Below are positions 43,757-54,486 of a stretch of DNA of 64,000 nucleotides, piece after piece (position 1 is the stretch's first letter; every line of letters begins with the position of its first letter). A model generated the notes under the pieces. The model had not been told where the DNA came from and ran no database searches. It saw only the letters and a program-made list of their open reading frames with translations. Position numbers and translations under genes: made by a program. The stretch spans positions 1,092,501 to 1,156,500 of the forward strand of contig BSBM01000877.1 of the NCBI GenBank assembly GCA_027924585.1, read 5' to 3'. The stretch is from Larix kaempferi. Taxonomy: Eukaryota > Streptophyta > Pinopsida > Pinales > Pinaceae.

Positions 43757-45208
43757 TGTTGGCTGCTTTTCTGGGAAGACTCGGGTTTTAATGAAGCGCA
43801 GCAACAAAACCCCTTGGCGCACTGGCCCTTTCGGCAACGAACTGCGCAGCAGCTCGAGGTCTCACCCGAAGTGGCTATGGGGGGGTTAAGGAATCAGGTT
43901 TCCTTAACCGGGGTGACGCGGAGATTGTTCTGTATTTCTTCTTCTTCCTTTAATATCGGCGGTCGGACCTTCCCGCAGGCCGCTCGGCGCAGCTGCGTGG
44001 ATTCCTTCCTTGGCAGGTCTACTGCGCAGTTTCTCCTCTCTAACGCAGCAGGCAACTATCCCTTGGGTCGACGCGCTAGACACTTCCTCGCCCTTCACAT
44101 TCAGCACAGTAACGCAGTCTGCCCTCGCCGCAGCGACCGTGCGTTACTACTTCTTTAGTACTTAAGACACTTATAGTTATCAAGGGATCTTTCCAACTCG
44201 CTCAAACAGTCACAAAGATAAGACAGAAGTCTTGCATACACAAATAATGAACTCTAAATAGTGATCATTCACGCAAACATAATACAAGAAGATATAAGTG
44301 AAGCTCATCTCCTCGAGGAAAACCACGTCCACGGGAGCGTTATATTAACCAGAAAATGATAGAGTTATACAATATGCTGCGCACACAGCTGCAGCCTTAG
44401 ATCTTACAGGAAACTCCACGCACACAGCTGGGAGCCCTTCTCTTAGTCAAGTCTCCTCTCTATGGAGATTACAAAGGCACAGACGTCGACTCAGACTGTC
44501 TGGCAACTCAGGGGTTAGCTCCTCGGCTATCCGATTTCCTCTCTAGTTCTACGCACTGGGTAGAAAATACAGTGAAGGATAATCAACACATGATCTATCC
44601 TTTAGACTGGCTCTCTAACAGTCTAGTATCTAACTCTCTAATTCTCCAAAGGGAAGGAACTGAAGGAACCTCTACCCATTACAATGATTCATATATATAT
44701 AGGTGGCCATGACGGTCACACCTTTACAAAACTGTGGGCCTTTCCCAACAGTGATTCCCAAAAACCCTAACCACGCACATGGCTAGGTGTACTGTAGGCG
44801 CCGCTTGCAGTCACGTCGCCGCTTCCTGCAGGCTCCATGAATTCCGGCGCAGATTGTGGGTATGGGCGATCGTCCTTCGCCTTCAATGCTCTGGTCCGTT
44901 GCTCCTCCTTGGTCCGAGCAACCATAACTTCTGTACTAAGCCTTTAAATGAGGGTAGCTGAGCCCTCTACTCCATCGCCTTATTTATTATGGTAGCTGAG
45001 CCACCTTCATTCTTCGATGACGTGCGCGCGAGCTCCGCAATTTCCGGTCCGTGATCTGCGCTGAGATCATCCATCTGGCACCGTACTGCGCACCGTCTCC
45101 TTCTTACCCAAACTTAGTGCTTGTCCCAAAATTAGCACTTTCCTTCCATACTCGTGCTTTTTCCCAAAATTCGCAGCTTTTACTATAGCTGCGACCTTGG
45201 CCCCAACA
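43757..45208 (-). repeat. 5' LTR of the Gypsy element (1452 bp)
   Basis: It is the same length as 31748-33199. The differences I see are near 43773, 43778, 43841 and 44919. A TATA stretch (TATATATATATG on the minus strand) is near 44688-44702. Target duplication TGCCT follows at 45209. Confidence 0.95.
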
Positions 45209-45213
45209 TGCCT

Positions 45214-45761
45214 TACAAGCTTTTATTTCCTTTAGAAAATGCACCCCCCCTTTGTCTGAAGATGTTTCCTTCTTTGTTAGATTTTCTTTCTTTGTAAACT
45301 AAGCTTCCTTTTAGAAAATGCGCCCCCCATTTGTCTCAAGATGTTTCCTGCTTTGTTAGAGTTTCGTGATTTGTAAAATGAGCTCCCTTTTGGAAACTGC
45401 ACCCTCCTTAGCTTTTCGTGGATATTTCTAATTTCTTGCTTTTGGAAACTTCTTACACCTGCTTTCTTTTGATGTTTTTCTAAATCCAACAGGTTTCTTT
45501 AGCCACCTTGCTAATTTCTTATCCTCAGTTCCAATTTAGCAAGCTTATCCTCATCATGAGGGCACCCTCTTGGCCCACTTGCACAATTTTTAGGAATATT
45601 TATTTATAAAAATAATTTAAAAATAATTAAATTACCTCATCTACTAGAACTAGGCTAATTTTATTCTATGATTACAAAATTGAATAAAATTAATATCCCT
45701 AGGGAAAAACTTGTCCCCTTTACCCATGTGAACTGACTACGTAAATATTGGGGACATGACA
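45214..45761 (-). repeat. 5' LTR of the LARD-like element, proximal part
   Basis: It continues the LTR broken at 31747 and matches about 26390-26929. On the minus strand it starts TGTCATGTCCCC. Target duplication TTACA is at 45762-45766. Confidence 0.9.
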
Positions 45762-46527
45762 TTACATGCACCAACCTATGAGGACACCAATCCTCTGCAC
45801 AAGCACCAACTTGTTGATACGGGCTCCGACCTGTGAGGACACTAATCCTATGCATAAGAACCAACTTGTTGTGTTCAGGAACCAACATGAGAGGAGACTG
45901 CAATCTCCTTTCCTTGCCATATCCTACTACCCTGAGATATAGAAGTATGTGTTATTCTATCGCTTTGCCTTCTGATTTGTGCACACAACTTCACTCTTGT
46001 ATTGTTCAGTGTTTCATTTTCACGTGCACTAGTGCATTCTACCTCATCTCCGTGCAATTGTTATGCTTCTTACACTACTCAACTTACCTCTGTTTCTGCT
46101 CTTATTCTTTTGTTGTATATTCTACTACTGCTCTGATCTAGATCATTGCTCTGATCCCGCACACTTCTTCAATCTGTACAATGCTATAGTTTTGCACTAT
46201 ATTTTGATCTTCTACACAATCAGATATGCGCACTCAAATGTGCACACATAGCACGAACCATCCTTATCCGCTAAGCCCCAAAAATTTATCTTCTACTTGA
46301 AATTGGCGCACTTACTCAAAGATCCATACTTGCTTGGATGGATAATTGAATAGATTGATTACTTCCTTTATTTATATGAGTGTTGAGTCACTTCTTAGGC
46401 CGACAAAATATTGTCTAGTAAGGCCAGCTCATTATGTTGATTGCACTCCTTGTTTTATGGCATAGACGAGTTAACGTGATGGTTGTAATCCCACTTGCCT
46501 TGAAATCAATGAACACTTTTCAACAAT

Positions 46528-46700
46528 GGGTGAGGGGTAGGGGGAGTATGAGAGAGAGAGAGAGAGAGATGGGGTATGGTTAGTGGTAGGGGGGATGATA
46601 TTAGGAGAGATCGAGAGAGATGGGGGTTATGTGTAGGGGCAGTAAGAGAGAGAGAGAGGAGGAGGGTAGGGGTAGGGGGATGAGGAGTGGGGGGTTGGGG

Positions 46701-46747
<47 letters not shown>

Positions 46748-46945
46748 TGGGGGTGATTAGTGGTGAGAGTAGGAGGGGGTTTATGGAAGATAGAGATAGA
46801 TCAGGGGTCTAATAGGTTTTGGGAGGAGGAGGGAATATATAAATAAGGGGGGTATAGGGGGAGAGAGAGGAAGGGGGGGTAGGGGGAGAGAGAGATGGGT
46901 GGGAGGTTATGGGTAGGAGGGCAGACAGAGATGGGGGAGGGATTT

Positions 46946-46992
<47 letters not shown>

Positions 46993-47425
46993 GTTAGTGG
47001 TGGGGGGAGGAGGAAAGAGTTAGAGAGAGAGAGAGATGGATAGTAAGAGGGGCGTTAGATAAGAGGAGGTTAGGGAAAAATGGAGAGAAGGGTGGGGTTA
47101 GAGAGAGAGGGGGTTTTAGAGAGGTGGAGTGTTGGGACAAAGATATAGAAAGGGGGGATGAGAGAGAGAGGGGGGGGGAGGTAGTGTGGGATGTATAGAT
47201 TGGGAGAGGGATATATATAATGGGTAGGGTGGGACGGATGGATAGGGAATTTGTGGGAGGGATATACATGGAAATGGTGGGATGGGGGAGAGGGGTAGGG
47301 TGTGAGAGATAGATAGTGAGAGATGTAGAAGGGATAGATTGGGAAATGGTGGGAGGGAAAGAGAGGGGTAGGGTGTGATAAATATATAAGGAGAGATGTA
47401 GAGAAAGGAAGAATTGTAACACATG
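46528..47425. repeat. purine-rich tract with GA microsatellites
   Basis: About 900 bp is almost entirely purine on the plus strand, with several (GA)n runs (for example 46706-46742 and 46951-46982) and G runs. The Pro/Ser/Leu-rich minus-strand frames here are compositional artefacts. Confidence 0.9.
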
Positions 47426-47429
47426 CACA

Positions 47430-49144
47430 TTTTTATTTTAGTAATGTGTGCAAACTTTGTTTTGGAATAATAGCATGCACGTTTTAATAAAATGTGCGTG
47501 TTTTTAATTTTAAAAAAATGGTGGGATTTACTTTTTCCATCTATGTGATGGATGAGTTTTTCACTTTGGTTTTATGTTCAAATTGTTGAATCTATAGGTT
47601 TGGCCTACAAATAACAAAACTCATCCATTTTTTCATTTCCCTATTTTCCAACCTTGAATCTACATATGCTCTACATGTTTGTTTCTAATGAAATTGCATG
47701 CACTTTTAGAGCTCTATGTGTAGATTGCAAATATATATTCTTTTGAGGACAATATTCTTTTATACTTTTTATTAATATTTATTTTGTAATGTCAAATTGC
47801 TAAAAAAAATAAGTCTCTTATTTTCTTTGTAACTTTTGATTGGTTCATCTATTTTGAAAATGAAAAATAACCCACACAAGTACAAGCGAAGACCTACACA
47901 CTAAAAAAGGTTCATTGATTATGTTAAGACCACATAGCAGGTCCTAATGATCCACCTTCTCATTCTAGGGCTTCACTTACTTTCTTAATTTTAAATAAAT
48001 ATAAAATTAACATTAAAAATTATGGAAAAATAGTGCCACACAAGAACCACCTGTTATCTACAACTCTAAAAGAAAAAAAAATCATTGTTTACATACCAAA
48101 CCTATGGCCTAACATGAACATATGCATTATGTTTTAGAAAAACGTAGCATACCAATATTAGGAGAACACCATTTTCTTGGAGTAATACTAATTTTCTATA
48201 AATAAAAGTAACTTGATTGTCTACATTTCATCTTTTTACGTCGTCTTCTAAAATGTTGTGCTTGTACCTCTAATATTTATTTTTAGTGATCTAATTTATG
48301 TTTTTCGATGTTTCCATTCCAACTAAGATGCCATAATTGGGTAGCATTACCTTGCATCATCCCCTTCATTAGATTGAAATTACCTATAACTTATTCTTAT
48401 TAATTCCACATTTATACCAATTAGATGCCTCTTATTCTCAGTGCTTTACCATTTCTCTATGCTTTCAACACACTTCCAAAATCCCTATGTTTTCAATTTC
48501 CAAACTTTTCTATAGAATGATGTCTTGCTAGAACAAGTTCACCATTTGTCTCATATAGTGTAACTGTGATAAGGTTTAGATTTTGTTTGTTGCATTTGTG
48601 CTCAAATTTGAGAGCCTTTCTCATTTTCTTCCTTATTGGTCTAATGTCAATGTTTCACTTTGACATTGGTGATGAAAAAATTGTCTCCTCAAGCCCTTTA
48701 ATTTTGAGGTCAACGCTAGTTTTATCATGACTAGAGTTAGACGATTGTTTTTTTGTTTGTTTGAAGTATTTCTCTTGTTTTTGCACCCTATTTTCAATTT
48801 CTTCTTGTTTATTCATTTGTTGAGTTGAACTCATGCTTTTGAAACTTATTATGATTTTCTTTCATTGTTCTTTCTATGTTTATGGTTGTGTTCATCTCCG
48901 AATCTAGATAGTCACAAGTACTACCAAGGTTAGTTTGCAAGGCCTTCCCTCAAGTTATATTCCTTTATTGTTGTAAATTCTATCCATGTTGATAAAACTT
49001 GATAACGAGAAAAAGGCAAAGAAAAACATAGTAAGAAAAGGAAAAGAAAGCTAGAAAGGAATTGTGCCCTTATGCAGAGGGAGCCTTGAGAAGCTCGACA
49101 ATTGGTGAAATCTTAGTTAGATAAAACCATGATCATCGGTGATA
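47430..49144. other. AT-rich sequence, no feature recognised
   Basis: Many A and T runs and stops in all frames. I see no repeat with other parts of the window apart from short TTTCTTCTTGTTTATTCA words that recur near 54430-54480. Confidence 0.55.
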
Positions 49145-50060
49145 GATTTTCTCAATATCATATTGCAATAGATATTTCCACTTTGATAGTTTCAGAGTAG
49201 ATAGGTAGCTTTGTTCTAATAGATAGATTTGTTATGGTTTAATATCTCATTGTTTTAATAGATATGTCATTAATGGATTGCAAAATAGATTTGACTTTAT
49301 TATGTAAGTATCAATAGATCTATTTCACATTGAAAAGATTTGACTTAATTAATATGAACAAGTCATAGACCTAGTATGAATAGATTGTTTTCATAAATAA
49401 GAAAATCCTATAAACTATTTTAGTTAAGTTGATCTAATTTCAATGAAATCTCCATAGTGTATGACCATATCCATTTTAGAACCTGAGTGAAAAAACCTCT
49501 TCCAAATTAGTACAAATGTTTATTCTTTCAAATACATGATTTGTTAAGTTTAACACTTCTCTATAATATTCCACAAGCAATATACACATAATAAAACAAA
49601 TTCTTTTATAAACTACTCAAATCCAACCACAACCAATATACACATTCAAAAAACTCTTTTATAAACTACTCAAATCCAACCCATCTCTCCTTGTGACAAT
49701 GTCTATGCACTCAAGAGTTTAATAATTGAATAGAAAGACTACATTGTCTAGATATTCATTTCTTCTCTAGTACATTATGAATTAATTAAAAAAATTGAAT
49801 GTTCATCATTAAATTACCGTTTATATTCTTATCCAAATTAAAATGTAATAAAATTTAGAAAAACAATAAAATTAATATAGAGTCAAAGTCTGAAAGACTA
49901 CATTGTCAAGAAATTCATTTCTTCTTTAGTAAACCATAAATTAATTTAAAAAATTAAGTGTTCATCATTGAATTTCCTTTTATGTTCATCCCATCATCAT
50001 CATGACTAAAGCAAATCTTCACTCGACTCACTCCTGCTTTCTTGAAAAAAACTATGCTGG
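49145..50060 (+). repeat. upstream segment duplicated at 54487-55800
   Basis: TTTTCTCAATATCATATTGCAATA and the following several hundred bases recur from about 54487 with substitutions and small indels. The segment stands upstream of CLE-like copies A and B but not C or D, so it is part of an older, larger duplication. Confidence 0.8.
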
Positions 50061-50431
50061 AAAGCATGCCAATACTCTAGAAACGGTTCCACTTTCAAGT
50101 TTTAAGTGGGTACAGTTTTGTGTACAGATTTCAAAGTAAGAACTTGTAATTCACTATATTTAAGTTTATGAGTTTATAAAATAATTTGGATTCCTTGACG
50201 AGGGATGAGTGAAAATATCCTATTCAAAAAATTATACATATTTTATAGTAATATAATTTAAATAAAATTAATAACATGTCTTTTTTATTATTACAAAAGA
50301 TTTAATTTTACCATTACAAGATTTTTGGATCATCAATATTTTTGATGTTTTTAAACATCGTAGTAGGGAAGACATTGATATATTAATCTCCAAATAACTA
50401 AAAACAAGAATCAGAGGTCGGGAAATTGCAG

Positions 50432-50851
50432 CAGGAAAACATTACCATGAAAAAAAAGATCAAGATGCTAGTACATACTGGATTCTGCGTGAACAAACTC
50501 TGGTCAAGGTATTTCCTTAAAAAAATGAATAAATTAGTATTGTGTTGTTTCTCATTCTAAGTTCTTAATTCGTCCCATCAAGCTAACTTATTATTGAACT
50601 ATCAGGATAAAGGTTATCAAGGACATGCTATTGTGGGCCAAACTGAAAGCAAAAATAGAGGATCAAGAATATTAGCATCAAGAAAAAGAGAGATGGAGCC
50701 TAAAATATTATACTCCAAACAACGGGTTCCTGGGGTGGCAGATATTCCTGGGGGCCAAATAATCTATTCCAAACGACTGAATCCTGGGGAACCAGAAGCT
50801 CAACATCACCGCCATTCAAAAAATAAAATTAAGAAGAAATTATGTGGGTAA
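50432..50851 (+). pseudogene. CLE-like peptide gene copy A, exons 2 and 3, exon 1 missing
   Basis: Exon 2 (50432-50508) and exon 3 (50606-50851) are open and keep the splice sites and phases of copy B. Exon 2 is 36 bp longer than in B or C. Exon 3 encodes 81 residues with two CLE-like blocks: KQRVPGVADIPGG, then KRLNPGEPEAQHHRH. The second resembles the CLE core of Arabidopsis CLE2-type peptides (RLSPGGPDPQHH) at 8 of 12 positions. The signal-peptide exon and promoter were deleted: sequence upstream of exon 1 joins intron 1 sequence near 50085. Without exon 1 it should not be secreted, unless another first exon exists. Confidence 0.6.
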
Positions 50852-51329
50852 TGATAGAATAAATCATCGTAACCATGGGGCTGCTTTGATTCTATTTCGG
50901 AAGTGGGAGGAATTCATTTCAGTATGAGAAATGATTTGATGATATTTTGATTCCTGGATTCAACTAGTTTGCTCTTTTCTACGTACTGTATATACCATAT
51001 AGCTATAACCATAAATAATACGTGCATAATTTGCACTTTTCTTACCACGAGTGTGTTGTTTGCAAAGAAAATTATGCAGAATGCCAGTTTTAAAAATCGA
51101 AATTAACAGTGATCCATAGTTTCTAACATCGAGAATGCTAGTTGTAAAACAGCTTAATCCCTGTTTTTCACATATATAGTTATTAAGGAAATAATGTATC
51201 CCATAATAAATTTATGAACGTCATAGTGCGCCATTCTTTCTAACTTTCATAAATTTAATTCTTTGTCATTAATTACCTTTGAAGATTATATTCTGGCGGC
51301 CTGCATGTGTATTTTGGCAATGAGGACGA

Positions 51330-51602
51330 AGAGACTCAAACCCTAAGGAAGGTGAGAGAAAAAATAGTAATGAAACAAAGAAACCTCGCAAATCAAACTT
51401 AATGAAATTTGGAAATTCAATTTTGTTTGAAGGGCAGAGATTAAACCGGCTTTGAAACCTTTATGAGGGAATGGAGGAGAGGGGACACACATAGCAAAGA
51501 CTTGGAGGAGAGGGGACACATGTAGCAAAGACTAACATACACAGAGACACATAGCTATAGCTCTAAACCTGTTAAAGATAATGTTGATGGGTAGGTAGAT
51601 AT
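51330..51602 (+). repeat. tail of CLE unit A
   Basis: GAGACTCAAACCCTAAGGAAG and the text to about 51460 match 62346-62490 after copy D. Sequence from about 51470 to 51602 has no partner that I see. A 26-bp stretch near 51475-51530 (GGAGGAGAGGGGACACA) is duplicated. Confidence 0.65.
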
Positions 51603-51841
51603 TGATAAAGTTTGTAAGGACACAAAACAAGAGCGAAAACACAAAGGGAATATTGATTGCCTTCTCATTATTAAACTCACATATATATAATATCACATAA
51701 CACCAAAACCAGTGGCTCATACTATGGGCCAATGAATACCATGGGAAATCTAATGTCCTAGTCAACAACTATCTAACAACTTAGGACAATTGACTCAACT
51801 AACTAACCAACTTAGAACCATTGATATTACAACTCTGAACA
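51603..51841 (-). repeat. 3' LTR of the gag-only Copia element
   Basis: Minus-strand ends are TGTTCAGAGTTG and ACTTTATCA. Equal in length to 53936-54174. Confidence 0.88.
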
Positions 51842-52170
51842 CACCCCCTTAATCTCAAGTGGGATGGTGTGGTTAGCATTATCAATGCCTAAGTGTTGTG
51901 CCTGTTGGTCTATGTCTCAAATAGGCATACATTTCATTCAAAAAATTAAGCTTTACTTTCTTCCTTGATGTGTACTTGGACTGCTTCTTCTTTGTCTTCT
52001 TGAACTTGATGCTAAGTAGGTGTTCTTCAGCAGTTTATTTTTCTTCTACACAATAAACATTGTTATTGCTTTTCATTGGTGGTGGAATATAGTGCAAGTC
52101 TTCTTCTTCTTCTTCTGTTTCAACATATTGTATGTTGTTGTCCATTTTATCTGCACACTCAAATTTTTTG

Positions 52171-52377
52171 TCAGAAAAAATGATGAATATACTTCATCTC
52201 TTCTTGGAGAGCATTCACATCTTCCTCTTCTCTTGTTTCAATGAGTTTCAACTCTTCTTGGAGAGCATTCACTTCTCCGTGTTCTTCATATTCCTCATAT
52301 TTTGTTTCAATGGAAGCTACATCATCATTAACTATTGCATCTTGTACACAATGTGCATCCTTCACTGCTTCCTCCAA
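52171..52377 (-). pseudogene. acidic ORF remnant in the gag-only Copia element
   Basis: A 68-codon frame, very acidic and helix-prone, with two near-identical NALQEE(L/M)K segments. It may be the continuation of the element's Gag-like protein after stops. I recognise no domain. Confidence 0.35.
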
Positions 52378-52619
52378 AACTGTGGGCTAATAGGGAAACA
52401 AAGTATACTGTAGGTGCTCATCAAGAATAGGAGACTGCTCATATAGCTCCCTCAAACTTCTGGTTTTCTGGTTCTTTGATGAATTCTCTACTGGTGCAAC
52501 TTCTATGCTATTATCAACTGTCTCTTTTTATGAGAGACTATCACTGCTGCTATCAATTGTCTCTTTCTCTGAGAGACTATCACAGACGTAACTAGGGACA
52601 TCTTCAGTGACAGATTTTT

Positions 52620-53069
52620 TTAACTGTCATCAACAAACAGAGCTAGATCAACAAGCTTTGTTGAGCTTACTTGATCATTAGTTGCATCATAAACACAGTC
52701 TTCGTGGTTGTCTTCCACTTCACTATGGGATTCCTGGTGCTTTGCATGTCTTGCATAGTCATATTCTTCCACAATCGGTTCATCTTCACAAAACTCAGTT
52801 TCATCTTCTATTTCAGGTTCCTCTTCACTAAACTCTGCTTTCAATATATCCCATGCCTCTATGTTATGAAAGATGGAATAATCTATACCATTTTGTATGA
52901 TACTTAAGGCAACAACTTGCCTTCTTTATTTTTGATACTCTATCAAATTCTCAAAAGCTTCTAGATCACTAGGATCCACTTCAGCTACAAAATTCCACAG
53001 ATATTGTGACCTTAACATATCCCTAACTTTTAATGACCATAATTCATAATTGTCTCCATCAAAGGTTTG
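52620..53069 (-). pseudogene. Copia-type Gag N-terminal region followed by acidic tail
   Basis: The frame reads FDGDNYELWSLKVRDMLRSQ, then YLWNFVAEVDPSDLEAFE, one TAA stop, then HNIEAWDILKAEFSEEEPE. This is the pattern of plant Copia Gag (F-G-x-NY-x-x-W ... LW ... AWxxL). After AWDILKAEF the normal Gag text is replaced by a Glu/Asp-rich stretch ending LALFVDDS. No zinc knuckle follows. The upstream start is lost behind a stop. It may once have supplied particles or hitch-hiked on those of autonomous relatives. Confidence 0.7.
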
Positions 53070-53429
53070 TCATGAACCTATTGAAGTTAACAGATTTCTT
53101 ACCTCTTCGATTTATTCTGGTAGCTCTTCTAGCACCATCTTCGATCTTCTTGGTTTTCTTCAATATCAGTGGTCCTTCATACTTCAGATCTTCTCAACCC
53201 TTTTCTACACAGGTTCTTCGTGGATCGATCTCTCTAAGATTCGATCTTCTTCAATCAATGCTGGAACGTTGTCCAATATTTTGGCTCAGCGTCAGTAGTA
53301 CTTTATCTTCAAAAAATGGATTTGAACAATGCTCGTACTTGCCATGGCTTATGACAACTCTTGAACTAGTCGGTGCAGCTTTCTAATAGACACAATGCAC
53401 CTCTTGATTGCGCCGGACAAAATTTTATA

Positions 53430-53745
53430 GAGTAAAGGAAGAATGGCGCAATTTTCCTTCTAGCAGTGTGAGCCACCGACGCAATTTTCCTTCTAGCAGG
53501 GTGAGCCATTGGTGCTGTTTGTCTTCATACAAGGTGTGTCGACCTGTGCAGTTTACCTTAAGACTGGCGCAATTTTCCTTCAACCAAGGTGAGCCACCAG
53601 CGTAGTTTCCCTTCAGGCTGGGTGCGCCAGCTGGCTTAGGTTTCCTTCAGGAAGGGTGCCCCAGCCGGCTTAGTTTGTCTTCAGGCAGGGTGAGCCAGCT
53701 TAGAAGGTGGCGCATTTTTCCTTGAGAAGGGGTGTGCCACGGTGT
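53430..53745. repeat. degenerate repeats of about 45 bp in the element leader
   Basis: GGCGCAATTTTCCTTC / AGGGTGAGCCA words recur about seven times between the primer site and the Gag remnant. Confidence 0.75.
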
Positions 53746-53922
53746 CTTCAGGGGTTTTTGAGGGTGTGACTTCACCGAAACGTGGTAAAAAACAAATGAG
53801 AGAAAAATTGTCGCAGCCCGAGTGTTCTGTCTCCGTCCCATGCTGTAAGTTTCAGTTGAGTTTTTGCTCTCCAACTTCTGAAGAGGCTTACCCCAAAAAC
53901 AACGTTTAAGGATCAGGCCGTC

Positions 53923-53935
53923 AACTCTGATACCA
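53923..53935 (-). other. primer binding site, tRNA-iMet type
   Basis: The minus strand reads TGGTATCAGAGTT directly after the LTR end. Confidence 0.85.
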
Positions 53936-54174
53936 TGATAAAGTTTGCAAGGACACAAAACAAGAGTGGAAACACAAAGGGCATATTGATTTCCTTCTCA
54001 TTATTAAACACACATATATATAGTATCACATAACACCAAAACCACTTGCTAATACTATGGGCCAGTGAATACCATGGGACATCTAATGTCCTAGTCAACA
54101 ACTAACTAACAACTTAGGACCATTGTCTCAACTAACTAACCAACTTAGGACCATTGAGATTACAAATCTTAGCA
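53936..54174 (-). repeat. 5' LTR of the gag-only Copia element
   Basis: Pairs with 51603-51841. Minus-strand start TGCTAAGATTTG. Confidence 0.88.
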
Positions 54175-54486
54175 GATATCACTGTATCGGACATAAATAT
54201 CCAAATAGCACAGACATCATCGATGCTTCTAGATTTCACCAACGCTAACTTGAAGGAACTTTCTAGCACTGATGTAAACACTATAAAAAGAAGTTTGGTT
54301 AATAGCAATCGTATGGCAGTAGTGTATGTGATTTGTGTAATTCTCAGTGTATGAAGTGTTCTATGAGCTATGTGTATTCATTCAATGTATCAGAACAATA
54401 TCGATGCTAGGTTGAATTGTTTCAATTTCTTCTTGTTTATTCATTTTCTTCTTGTTTATTCAATTTCTTCTTGTTTATTCAATTTT
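54175..54486. other. short unassigned stretch between element and CLE unit B
   Basis: It contains a TATA-like CTATAAAAAG near 54280 and three TTTCTTCTTGTTTATTCA copies near 54420-54480. A 66-codon frame is open (54154-54354) but shows no recognisable feature. Confidence 0.4.

Larger units (their letters stand above)
31748..45208 (-). mobile_element. young, near-intact Ty3/Gypsy element with accessory ORFs (13.46 kb)
   Basis: The target duplication TGCCT is at 31743-31747 and 45209-45213. Both LTRs are 1452 bp with about four differences. On the minus strand the order is 5' LTR, Glu-type primer site with tandem reiterations, ORF1 (161 aa), Gag-Pol (2029 aa), spacer with TATA box, accessory ORF (885 aa), polypurine tract, 3' LTR. 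The domain order PR-RT-RH-IN and the YFDD active site put it in Ty3/Gypsy. Extra ORFs before gag and after pol recall the Tat/Athila group, but I cannot place the lineage firmly. No disabling mutation is visible in pol. Confidence 0.93.
24836..45761 (-). mobile_element. LARD-like non-autonomous LTR element with nested Gypsy
   Basis: Two LTRs of about 2.1 kb flank an internal region of about 3.3 kb (26930-30197) without recognisable Gag or Pol. Target duplications TTACA stand at 24831-24835 and 45762-45766. The minus-strand order is 5' LTR (45761-45214 plus 31747-30198), primer site, internal region, polypurine tract, 3' LTR (26929-24836). I estimate LTR divergence at roughly 7% from the first 120 bp, so it is much older than the Gypsy inserted in its 5' LTR. 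The size and lack of pol fit the LARD class. Confidence 0.88.
24565..46522 (-). mobile_element. solo LTR (about 1.03 kb) split by a nested insertion
   Basis: The two pieces are 24565-24835 and 45767-46522. On the plus strand they run from TGTTGGAATTC to AACACTTTTCA and are flanked by the 5-bp duplication ACAAT (24560-24564 and 46523-46527). The minus strand is likely the sense strand. It has a TATA box near 46370 (CATATAAATAAAGG), and its end reads TTCACCCCCCCTCTCAGT shortly before CCAACA, typical of a plant Copia LTR end. No internal region accompanies it. Confidence 0.75.
51603..54174 (-). mobile_element. non-autonomous gag-only Copia element (TR-GAG-like)
   Basis: Two 239-bp LTRs (51603-51841 and 53936-54174) are flanked by the duplication GATAT (51598-51602 and 54175-54179). 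On the minus strand, a primer site TGGTATCAGAGTT (53935-53923) follows the 5' LTR and a polypurine tract (TTAAGGGGGTGTG, about 51854-51842) precedes the 3' LTR. The 2.1-kb interior holds a Copia-type Gag start but no protease, integrase or reverse transcriptase. LTR divergence is roughly 9% by eye. It separates CLE units A and B. Confidence 0.87.

Noticed and set aside
43433-44158. 241-codon plus-strand frame
   Set aside because: Its first part is the 66-bp primer-site repeat and the rest is LTR sequence found identically at 31721-32149.
46994-47430. Pro/Ser/Leu-rich minus-strand frames of 144 and 104 codons
   Set aside because: They are translations of a purine-rich low-complexity tract in two frames.
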